NCBI GenBank assembly: GCA_933822405.4
Contig: CAKOGP040000313.1
Location: 1 to 64,000, forward strand
Length of the DNA: 64,000 nucleotides
Source: Cylindrotheca closterium
Lineage: Eukaryota > Bacillariophyta > Bacillariophyceae > Bacillariales > Bacillariaceae
Reading direction: 5' to 3'
The position numbers were made by a program, and so were the translations under genes. Position 1 is the stretch's first letter. Each line of letters opens with the position of its first letter. This document shows positions 1-8,658 of the stretch, piece by piece. Below the pieces are notes generated by a model. The model worked only from the letters and a program-made list of their open reading frames with translations. It was not told the origin of the DNA and did not search any database.

Positions 1-1085
1 GAAGCAAACTGGAAAGACGTTGTTGCTTTTGTCAAGAAATACAATGACTATCTATTACCAACAGAAGCATTCAAAAGATTGACGCCCAGCACACAATGGT
101 GATGGGAGCCGTTGCCGCCTGAGGGGGCCCAGCTAAAGTCACACAAATCTCCAATGGTAAATTCGACTTCTGTCACTTTACAGGTGCCGCCAAGACGACC
201 TTTTCGTCGCACTCCGGGACCAAAGGTCACAAATCGGTGGCCAGGTAAAGGAGATTGGCAGCATTTGGAATATGTTGAATTGCCTTTGCGCATTGTAATG
301 TGTGTGCCAGTGGGTGAAGAAAACTTGACGACTATGATGGGGACAATGCACATCCAAGTACCTGGCTGTGGACAAGTTCTACCTACACTGATGACAGTGG
401 TCCATCTAGTCCAAGCTTCTGGTTTCTTCACCAATGAAGATTATACTATGATGGAAAAGAAACATTACGCTTTGATAAAAGATTCGTTGGTACTTCCATT
501 TCCCATTTCCCGCCCGTGGTCACCTTTTCGAAAACGGCAATGGGGTTTTGGTAAACGGCACAAAGACAGGTCGAGTACCCATGATAAAGTGAACCCCATC
601 TCTATGATTCACCACGCTTGGAAATTCCTTGAAGTCAACGATCGAAAGGAGTTTGTTCTAACTTGTCCGCAATGGAAGAAATGTGTGGAGTTGCGTCGCT
701 TTGCGTCAGTCACGTCCCTCGTTTGTTTGCGGGAGGAACGTCCCATGCCGTCGGCAGGGATTCCAACTACCTTGGATCCTCATCGCGCGTGGCTTAATTC
801 TGCAGGTTTACTACGGTTTGATTTCCACCATGGCGATTTTGTGCGCTGGCTTGGTGGCGAATATTCAATCAAGGTCGAGATTTCAATGCCGAATGGGATA
901 TTATCGAAAAGACGATGGATGGCAAGACCGTTCCAAAAGAATATCCTGCTGTGAAATTTGACATGGCGTACCGTATCCAAACTGAGGGAGCTCCACTACG
1001 TGCAAACTATACAACTCCAATGGAAGCTACTATCTTACGAAATACCTATGATAACCATCCTGCAGTATCCGCAAACATGGACTTT
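1..1085 (+). pseudogene. Decayed mobile-element-like coding sequence (left-truncated)
   Basis: Frame 1 is open from the window edge, hits TGA at 103-105, and is open again to about 866. There one lost base shifts the reading into the frame of 867-1085, so that GGEYS continues as NQGRDFNAEWDIIEKT. The pieces read as one ancestral protein: DPHRAWLNSAGLLRFDFHHG, DFVRWLGGEY, then RIQTEGAPL and TYDNHPAVSANMDFD. I associate this string with repeated ORFs in diatom genomes that sit with reverse-transcriptase elements, but this is recall and I see no RT motif here. A stop, a frameshift and the lack of a proper end point to decay. Its right end is overlapped by the 3' end of the opposite-strand gene. 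Confidence 0.5.
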
Positions 1086-2329
1086 GATAATGGTGATGTT
1101 TTTTTTGTAACCTCCTTTAATGTGCTCGAACTTTTCTTCATTGGTTGTTGTGTTGGTTCAGTCTTGTCTAGTCTCTTGTATGGTGAGACAGCTCGAATAT
1201 AGCCTTTCTCGCCCTCGCTACCCTCCGCAAGGTTATCACCTTTGGTTTCCTTGGACTTGTTTGTTTGATTTGATTTGTTTCCAGCACTCGTCAACTTTTT
1301 CTTGTAGCGCCAACTGAATCCAGCGGCACTTTTTTGCACTCCTCTCAAAACCATCTTTATTCTCTTCCTGGGATTTGTGGTATTCAACAAATGGCCGATT
1401 CGGTCCTCAACTTCTAGAACGTTGCTGAATTCCCCCAAAACCTCTCCCGTTTCAAGTGATACTTGTTCAATAATGCCTTCATCATCAGTATCGTCACAAG
1501 CGTCTGCATTGCTAGTGTTTGTTGCTGCTAGATTATTTTTTGCGTTGTCCGTCGACGACGCAACCTTCTCCTTCATCTTTGGCGACATGCTGCTGTCCAA
1601 GCCCATGTTTGGCGAGGCAGCTTGAGTATCGCCCTTGTTGCTGTCCGCACGATTACCACCTTTGGTTTCCTTAGACGAGACCGTTTGACTCGATATATTT
1701 CTAGCAGTAGTCGACTTTTTCTTGTAACGCCAACCGAATCCGCAGGCACTTTTTTGCACTCCTCTCAAAACCGTGAATATACTACTCCTGGGACTTGTGA
1801 CATTCAACAAATGGCCGATGCGGTCCTCAATTTCTAGAACGTTGCTGAATTCCCCCAGAACTTCTCCCGTTTCAAGCGATAATTGTTCAATATTGCATTC
1901 ATCATCAGTATCGTCAGAAGTGTCTTCGTTGCTAGTGTTTCTTGTTACTGACTTGGTTTTCGCTATGTCCGTCAAAGATCCAGCCTTTTCCTTCCTCGTC
2001 GGTGAAATGCTTTTGCCTAATCTCTTGTTGAGTGAGGCGACTTGACTATCCATTTCCTCGTCCTCCCTGCCGCCATTTCTGCCATCTTCCGGCCTTTCCT
2101 TGGTCTTGGGCTTGCCCCTCGCTTTCGATATGGTATTTGTGCTCGTAGACACTTTCTTGTATCGCCAAATATAGTTGCAGGCGGTCTTTTGCTTTCCTTT
2201 TAAAACTTTGCAAATGTAGTCGACGTTCATGGAATCGCCCAGTCTGTTGACGATATCTCGAGCAGAATTGAATTCACCCAAAACTTTTCCTGTATGTTGG
2301 CATACTTGTTGAATTATTTTTTTCATCAT
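1046..2329 (-). CDS. Protein with three IENR1/NUMOD1-like DNA-binding repeats
   Basis: The product has 427 residues in a single exon, with a true ATG at 2329. Three copies of a module of about 60 residues lie near residues 5-60, 147-205 and 287-345. Each has the pattern TGxVLGEF, a helical stretch (RLGD or RIGHLL), VL(K/R)GxQK(S/T)A, and WRYKK. This resembles the IENR1/NUMOD1 helix-turn-helix repeat of intron-encoded endonucleases, where it binds DNA. No endonuclease domain (GIY-YIG or HNH) is present, so a nuclear DNA-binding role is inferred. Linkers are Ser/Thr/Lys/Asp-rich (TSDDTDDE, ACDDTDDE). Copies 2 and 3 with their linkers form a 140-residue, 420-base tandem repeat. The last residues run over the neighbouring pseudogene. 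Confidence 0.7.
   Translation of the reverse strand: MMKKIIQQVCQHTGKVLGEFNSARDIVNRLGDSMNVDYICKVLKGKQKTACNYIWRYKKVSTSTNTISKARGKPKTKERPEDGRNGGREDEEMDSQVASLNKRLGKSISPTRKEKAGSLTDIAKTKSVTRNTSNEDTSDDTDDECNIEQLSLETGEVLGEFSNVLEIEDRIGHLLNVTSPRSSIFTVLRGVQKSACGFGWRYKKKSTTARNISSQTVSSKETKGGNRADSNKGDTQAASPNMGLDSSMSPKMKEKVASSTDNAKNNLAATNTSNADACDDTDDEGIIEQVSLETGEVLGEFSNVLEVEDRIGHLLNTTNPRKRIKMVLRGVQKSAAGFSWRYKKKLTSAGNKSNQTNKSKETKGDNLAEGSEGEKGYIRAVSPYKRLDKTEPTQQPMKKSSSTLKEVTKKTSPLSKSMFADTAGWLS
1383..2222 (-). repeat. 420-bp tandem repeat inside the IENR1-like gene
   Basis: DNA around 1383 and around 1803 is nearly identical over more than 100 bases (for example ATTCAACAAATGGCCGAT at both places) at an offset of 420 bases, that is 140 codons. 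Each unit holds one IENR1-like domain plus its acidic linker, so the protein grew by duplication of a whole domain-linker module. The boundaries given are approximate. Confidence 0.7.
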
Positions 2330-2347
2330 TCAAACTGCCAATCGGTG

Positions 2348-3358
2348 TCAGGAAGGCGTACCATTTCTCCTTGGCGAATCTTTACTCATTCTTCGGGCCC
2401 TTTTCTTTGCCAAATCCGGAGGTAAGTTCTTTTCCATGTCCACGAGGCATGACAATAGTTTGTTTCCAAGATCATCACTGACAGCTGCGTGTTTGAGTGT
2501 CGTTACGCAGACGTAAGCCCTTGCAACAAAGATCTCGCATTGACGACACATTTTGATATCGCCCGTGCGTGCATATTGGTCAGCAGGCTTCCTCGCCCAC
2601 AATCTAGGAAATCTATCTGCTACCCCCCAAACCTCCAGAGCTTTCTTGATCAGAGACTGCAATTCGAGATCATGGCATATCTTACCTAGCACCGCTGTTG
2701 GCGCACGTGAAATCTTAATGTGTTGTAGACATATGAGCAGCATTGGTTTCGCGATGGTTCCCAAATTCTGATCACGGATCCTTCCTTCCAACCATTCTTC
2801 GCTGTATAGCTGCCCCGAATGCTTCACATGGTGATGCCAGTTGACCAGCTTCTTTGCAGCTTCTGCACCAAATAGGCGAATGGCATCTTTGTTTGGTATG
2901 AGTGACGGTTTTCTTCTACACATTTGTTCCTTTTGATTTTCCTGTTGATTTCCGTCTGGCTCGAACAAGTCTTCGAATTCTTCGAAAGGCAGTTCTCCAG
3001 TTTCAGCACTAATACCATCTTGGTAAGGTTTGCCCTTGATGTCTTTCATAGTGGGGATGCTACTATCATCGCTACTGCCCTCGTCTCTTTCACCACTTCC
3101 GTCGCTCTCATCGTTTCCGTTATCGTCCTGTTCATCAATTTCGCTATCATCTTCTTCACTTCTCTTCGCTGATACTATTTTGGAATATTGTTCATTGCTG
3201 AGTACCTTTTTACAGAGCTCGAGTACCACTGCCCGCTTCGCTTCGTCGCCCTCACAAGCCTCGAGAAAATCACAGGCCACTCTTTCTCTTGCTTCTTTCA
3301 TCAATGTTTCGACGATAATGCCCGCCGACGATTGATCTTGACTAGATTTTCGCGCCAT
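2348..3358 (-). CDS. Unrecognised acidic protein, possible TFIIS-N-like helical segment
   Basis: The product has 336 residues. The first ATG is at 3358; the longer open frame above it begins only with TTG. The N-terminal third is helical, then a Glu/Asp/Ser-rich stretch follows (residues about 70-105). The C-terminal half is ordered, with the segment KISRAPTAVLGKICHDLE and a following conserved-looking Trp that loosely recall the TFIIS N-terminal (LW) helical bundle. It ends in a basic tail (KKRARRMSKDSPRR) that could be a nuclear localisation signal. The stop lies 18 bases before the ATG of the IENR1-like gene, in the same frame with two stops between, so the two may once have been one gene. 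Function unknown. Confidence 0.55.
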   Translation of the reverse strand: MARKSSQDQSSAGIIVETLMKEARERVACDFLEACEGDEAKRAVVLELCKKVLSNEQYSKIVSAKRSEEDDSEIDEQDDNGNDESDGSGERDEGSSDDSSIPTMKDIKGKPYQDGISAETGELPFEEFEDLFEPDGNQQENQKEQMCRRKPSLIPNKDAIRLFGAEAAKKLVNWHHHVKHSGQLYSEEWLEGRIRDQNLGTIAKPMLLICLQHIKISRAPTAVLGKICHDLELQSLIKKALEVWGVADRFPRLWARKPADQYARTGDIKMCRQCEIFVARAYVCVTTLKHAAVSDDLGNKLLSCLVDMEKNLPPDLAKKRARRMSKDSPRRNGTPS

Positions 3359-4430
3359 CGTGGAAACCAATCAGTCCGCAATCAGAACAACAAATTTGCT
3401 TCCACGGCCCGGCGATTGGATTGGCTGTTTTACCCTTGGATAAACGAATCCCCACCTTCTTTCTAGTAGCTAATTTCAGTTGCCAGTGGTAGAAATCCTT
3501 GCGCATTGGTGCAGCAGTGGCAGAAGCCCACTATGAAGGTGTTGGAGTTTGTTTTTGTTTTGAGTTGCTTCAAAACCTTGGCCAAACCTCCACCTTATTT
3601 TCAGTCGATCTTCTGCAATGTATACAAAACAATGGAGAGATAAGAAAAGGAGACGAGGCTCGTCTCAATTTTTAAAGAGGGGAGAGGAAATCGGTATGGC
3701 TTGTTTGGGGGTATCGTATTGTATAAAATGGTACAGATAGTAGTAGTATTTCATAGTGCACCCAGCAGATTTGGCGGTACTATGTAGGGATACTGTAGGT
3801 GGTACGATTTACTGTAGGCATGGAAATTTAGGTGTGGCAAATGTGTGGCATGCGCAAAGAAGAAAAGTGATGGATATATAAAAAAACCAGGTGAAACTTC
3901 TTCTCATTGGATGATTGATTCCGCTTTTATTCACTGTATTGAGCAGAGATGCGTGACTTGTGATCTGTTGTAGGTCAGCGCAATGGATGTAGATGTTATC
4001 TCCCCATCAAAGTGATAGGGCAAGAGGAGCATCATTTGCAGCTGAGAGAATAATGATAATAAAAATAACTGAAACATCAATCGATTAAAGAATGCTCTCT
4101 AGCGCATAGGATTGCTGGTGGAATGTTCGGCTGTACAGGTCAGGTACTGTGAAGCGACAAGTTAACAACAAGTTTGAACCACAAGAGGCATCTGATAAAC
4201 AGAAGTTGCTTTAGTCAGAACCAGTGGGTCCGGACTCTTCCACAAAACAGTGGTTAGGGGATTTGGTCCTTAGGATGGAAAAAGTGATGGAGAATGTGGC
4301 GTTGAGGCGCCAGAGTGCTGCAGTAGGCCGTGTATTCCATTTTCACCAGCTTTAACCACTCCTCCCAATCTACCAAGGGTTTGTTGTTCAGTACTGTCTG
4401 GGGCTTGACCAAGAGCATGTGCTGGACAAC
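3359..4430. other. Intergenic, no gene seen
   Basis: No convincing ORF. It holds a short near-perfect palindrome at 3650-3666 (GAGACGAG, one base, CTCGTCTC), scattered GGTAC/GTACC words at 3730-3815 and 4133-4150, and AT-rich stretches. The first few hundred bases should carry the promoter of the acidic-protein gene, but I see no clear TATA box. Confidence 0.6.
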
Positions 4431-4439
4431 CTTTGGAAG

Positions 4440-4940
4440 GTTGGTTGGGCCCATATCAAACATGCTCACAAAGCTGCACAGTATCCTCCAAGTGTTGCAC
4501 CAAGTTCTGATGTTCCCAGTTCTGGAACCCCATCAAGATCAGCTGGTGCAAGAGACGAGAAACCCACAGAGTGGGAGAGCACTGCCTCCCACGCAACTGT
4601 AGGTATTCTTCCTGCAAGGGGCCCATTGACGAGACAGCCATCCGTCCAAGAGTCCTTGGTAGCCAGCAGTGGCTGCATTGTTGGGAGCGGAAGGCCCTAC
4701 AGAGGTGGCCAGGGACACCCCGTAGGGCAGGAAGGGATGGATCATGGACACCTTGGATAAGGAGGAGGATGGCATGTTTTACGGCCGGGTTGTTCACTTG
4801 GGTATCCAACCATTGGTCCAGGGCATTTTCAGCTGAGAGACAAAAGATGATCAAGACGTATGTAAGTGGAAAACCTATTCCAAATGGTCGATGCTTTGTT
4901 GCAATGCTGGATTTTTCACCAACCATTCTGAAGTCCAAGT
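4440..4940 (-). pseudogene. Relic of a retroelement-like ORF C-terminus
   Basis: On the minus strand the pieces ALDQWLDTQVNNPAVKHAIL, then in another frame AGYQGLLDGWLSRQWAP with QEEYLQ, then RLLHQLILMGFQNWEHQN followed by LVQH, line up in order with a pattern I recall from the C-terminal part of repeated diatom reverse-transcriptase ORFs (iGW..LL.G.lS..W...Q..Y, later W.hRN...H). They lie in two or three frames, so at least one frameshift is present, and there is no start or RT core. The mobile-element assignment is recall plus pattern, not a search result. Flanks up to about 5650 may hold more of the same debris. Confidence 0.45.
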
Positions 4941-6510
4941 GTATAAGAAGAAGAGGTAAGGATTACACATACTGCTGGCTTTTAAGGAAAAGGTCTAGCG
5001 GCAAGTTGTAAGAATTGGTAGCCCCAAATTATCCTTTGGTAGATATGCTGCAAGATGTGAGGAAACTGCTGAAGAGGCCCTCAGTGGAAGGCCTGTTTAC
5101 ATTGCAGCATCAAAGAAAAGTAGCAAATAGATCGTTTGGCTTTTTGTTGGGGGCGGAACAAAGATGACCTAATTGGAAAAGAAACGGATGAGGGACTTTT
5201 TTCATTTCATGGAAAGTAAGATAGATCAAGAATGCGGGAAGGCAACTCCTGTTGGAAAAGGAAGCACGATTGGAACAAATTGGATTCTTCCACAAATTGC
5301 TGGTGAAGAAAGTAGAGGCATCAGCTTGTCAGGAGATTGAAGGTAAAGCACCCTTGCAGTAACCTAAGAGAACATAGGTAGTAATGAAGGTTGTCTCAAG
5401 GTTTGAATGGAGACATGCATTGTTATTTTTTACTTTTTGTTGCACCATATTTGTGTTTGGATCCTTGTTCTTTTGTGCAAAGAGGCGATGCATGCTCCAC
5501 ATTGTTCCTCTGTTGCACGATTGTCTCTGGCACGTCCTCCAAAACCGCAAGCTTGGCTCTTCTCCACCATCTTCCTGTTCATCCACAGCAACACAGACAA
5601 TTTGCAGGATACAATGAGGAGCCTATTCGCCAATGGGCAGACTTGATTCAATATGTATGAAAGCAATATCTGATTGACAGCAAATCACAGCCTAGACATG
5701 GACTTCCATAGCAGCTAGTAAAGGGAGACGCTGCCTAGTCTGACACTCAACAACTGAAAACAACGCAAAACACTCAACACCCAAGAAGATTGTAGGCTTC
5801 GTATGCGCAGGCAGGGCATAGATAAGCGTTGTTTTGGATAGAATCGCTGCCTAGCAGTTGTGAATTGCCAAACGAATTGCTGCTACAAACACACTGTTAT
5901 TATGGCAAAAACGTCATCGACGGTTTTGTTTTGTCACACAAGTCAATGGCACAGACAGACAGACAGTCCATAATAGTTATAACGCACAAAATTCTCAACT
6001 TCAACTCTTACAACTTACACCCTCTCCAGAAACCTTCCCGGGAGCGAATCTTCCAAGATCCGAAAGCACCATGCGCCTGTGGGGATGTACGTTTTTTGTG
6101 TACGTTTATTACGGCGCAACTCGCTCGCTGTAAAACTTTCTGGAATCGTTACACGTGTACCGTAAACTTAGACCCACCCCAGTGTTGGTGTCAGGATAGA
6201 TCCGAAACCTGAAACTTACCACTACCGACAATAAAAATTATAAATGTACAGGGTATTGTCTGCAAATGGTGAGGAAGGCAGACACAACGTGCCGTAAAGG
6301 CTGAAAAACTAAGAACAAATATTTAGTCGACTGAGTCGAGCTTTGGAGTTGGTCGATGGAGTCGGAAATAAAACGACCAAATTTGGGTCGTATTAAGGAT
6401 CCACACCATGTGTCTCAATTTTCACGTGCACACCCCAAAGTAGTAAGCAAAGCTGCCCGGGGAAAAGAAGACGGGCCACTTTGCAGATAACAGATTTGGA
6501 TTGAGGTACA
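4941..6510. other. Intergenic, no intact gene seen
   Basis: ORFs on both strands here are short, lack recognisable motifs and have no splice partners. Visible elements are a (CAGA)4 run near 5950, a GTCGACTGAGTCGAG stretch with GAGTCGG and GGTCG words at 6325-6400, and GTGTACCGTA-type words near 6110-6160. The last 150 bases presumably contain the promoter of the next gene. Confidence 0.5.
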
Positions 6511-8117
6511 ATGAGAATTCTTCCTCGCTTGCTCACTGTGCTTGCGTCATGTTCGGCTAGGAGCACGTTGATGGATGCATCAGGAAACCTCCGGTTGAAA
6601 ATATCGGATGCTAAAACAACGTCTCAGGGTGTTGTGTCGATTGTTTTCAGCCCTGACACGAAGTCTTTCTTGACTGATTCAAATGAGATCCTTTGTCTAG
6701 AATCGACAGATCCTCCATGCCTAGTCTGTCGTGGAGCCACCCTCAGTGGAACATCGGTCGCTGAGGGCTGTGCTTTATCCACTATTTCGGTTGTGTCCGA
6801 TGCAATTCTAGTGGATGGTATCACACATGGAGATGTGGAAGCAGGATGGAGTAATTCGAGACATGCCAGGACAATAACAGCCTTGTTCAGAGCGCGATTG
6901 AGCCTCGCTTCATCATCCAAGCAGTTGCTCATACTTTGTATTCATGGCGACATTGGTGAATCCGAGAGTCTTCGCCTGAAGGGAGAAGCCAAAAGCCTCT
7001 TCGATGCAACAGCTGCTGAAGTCAAATCTGATGCTGCATTCACCGAAATGTACGATGTTTCCGTTGTCTCTGTCGATTCAAAGTCGGATCCAAATGCTGT
7101 AAGTGACATGATGGCCCATTATACATGGGAGTGTCTAATTGCAATCCCCTCATTTAGTGTGCCAACTTGCTTCTCCTATCTCAGGTGTTGTCAAAAGCCT
7201 TTCAGCACGCAGGGACGATAGCCGGAACGGATACGTCCCTTGCAAGTGCTCTCGAAGAAGCACACAGTAAAGTTATTCGATCAGGAGTTGCAGTAGCAGC
7301 AAAAGATCCTCCACATATTGCTCAAGCTTTTGTTACTGTTGGCAATGCAGTCACAAAACAAACGAGAACGGTTCGAGCTAAGGTTGTCGTATGGGAAAAC
7401 CGTATTTCCCGAGGACTTTGGGTAGAAGGATTTGGTTCGGAAGCGGAATTAGTTCGTCAGCGAGTCCTTGCTAGCTTTGATTCCGAGACTCTAGCTGCTG
7501 CTGGACTACCTCTTGTGGCGACCTACAGAATGGAAATGAGAGCCCAACTCGCCTCTTTGATCGACAGCTCCATCCGCAATGCTTTCACTCTGCAAGTGAA
7601 CAATATCAATAAATCTGTGGAGAAAAAGTTTCGTGGGTGTCTTTTGAAAAAAATGAATGCTTCACCAGAGGAAGTAAAGGCTGAAACAGCTGTTGGCTTG
7701 CAATCGGCAATGTCCGATCTAGAAAAGACTTTGGCAGAACTAGAAGTGCCATCCTTAGGTCTTAGCAAAGCCAAGGTTTGCCGAGATGCAGAGTCTAGAC
7801 TCACTGATCTGGGCATTGCAGTCGTTGACAGTCCTGCAGCACAGCTGAGGCGAACGAAAAATGTCATGAAGGTGACAAACAAGGAAAAGCAACTGGGGCA
7901 ACGGTCCGTAAGTTTCGGTCTTGATCTGGTTGCAATGCTGAGACCTGACGGATTTGGAAACCTTCAGGGTTTCGCAGGGTACCAATATGGAGGAAATAGT
8001 TTCACATTTGGTGTTCACAACGACGCTGATGATCCACAGACAGTTGCTCAGTTTGGGGGGGTACGTCCGCCACTGCTACGCATTCAACCAAAGCTCCGAG
8101 TAGATGTAGAGCTATAG
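6511..8117 (+). CDS. Secreted or ER protein of unknown function
   Basis: Two exons, 6511-7098 and 7185-8117, joined in phase 0 by an 86-base GTAAGT...CAG intron, give 506 residues. The N-terminus (MRILPRLLTVLASCSARS) looks like a signal peptide, so the product probably enters the secretory route. The middle is helical and rich in Ala/Glu/Lys, with a stretch (FDSETLAAAGLP, YRMEMRAQLASLIDSSIR) that faintly recalls the helical middle of RHD3/Sey1-type membrane GTPases. I find no intact GTPase P-loop, so this is only a hint. The C-terminus is Gly/aromatic-rich (GYQYGGNSFTFGVHND). I do not recognise the family. Confidence 0.75.
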
Positions 8118-8658
8118 CATTCCTATTTTAAAAAGAAAATGAATCCAGTCGTTAGAGTTATTTGGTTGTGATCCAGCCTATTCGGCAACTGTGCGGTGCT
8201 GTGACCGCGTTTAATATGGATTTGGACCTATCAAAATACTTCCATGTTAAACACTCCCTTGGGTGAACGCAGTGCAAACGATGATCGTCAAACACCAAGA
8301 CCTCGCCACCATGATAATTACACTCTACACTGGCTTTTTTTTCTGGTCAAATGTTAATATACTGTAATCTACCTGTTGTGAGATGTCATGGGAGGAAGGC
8401 GTTGTACAACTGGAAACCCACTCCTGATGAAGTAGCAATGCACAATTATTCAGGCAATGATCTATAGGTTTTGTCATCTTTGATTTGCCAGGCGGGTTGC
8501 TGGACAAGCCTTAACGAGCTATTGTTATTCTCCTAACTCTCATCGTAGAGAGAGCGTCCTAATGCATTAATGTGGCTACTGTTGGATATGCTAGATGGTG
8601 AACATGTGATGCGCAGAAAGAGAAAAGAGATTATCAAGTTGACAAGCAAAGAAGAAAG
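8118..8658. other. Intergenic between convergent genes
   Basis: This lies between the 3' ends of two convergent genes. AT-rich, no supported ORF or RNA gene. Confidence 0.6.

Noticed and set aside
3359..3370. TTG-initiated extension of the acidic-protein gene
   Set aside because: A TTG start is unlikely in a nuclear eukaryotic gene when an ATG follows four codons later. The same reasoning moved the starts of the genes at 30438, 42864, 60465 and 62440.
3650..3666. Palindrome GAGACGAG-G-CTCGTCTC as a terminator hairpin
   Set aside because: A bacterial-type terminator has no role here, the loop is a single base, and nothing ends nearby.
4571..5011. Plus-strand open frame of 146 codons
   Set aside because: It has no recognisable motif and lies opposite the minus-strand relic, whose reading makes better sense.
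5829..6212. Plus-strand open frame of 127 codons
   Set aside because: It starts with TTG, has no homologous motif and is rich in stop-prone intergenic-type sequence.
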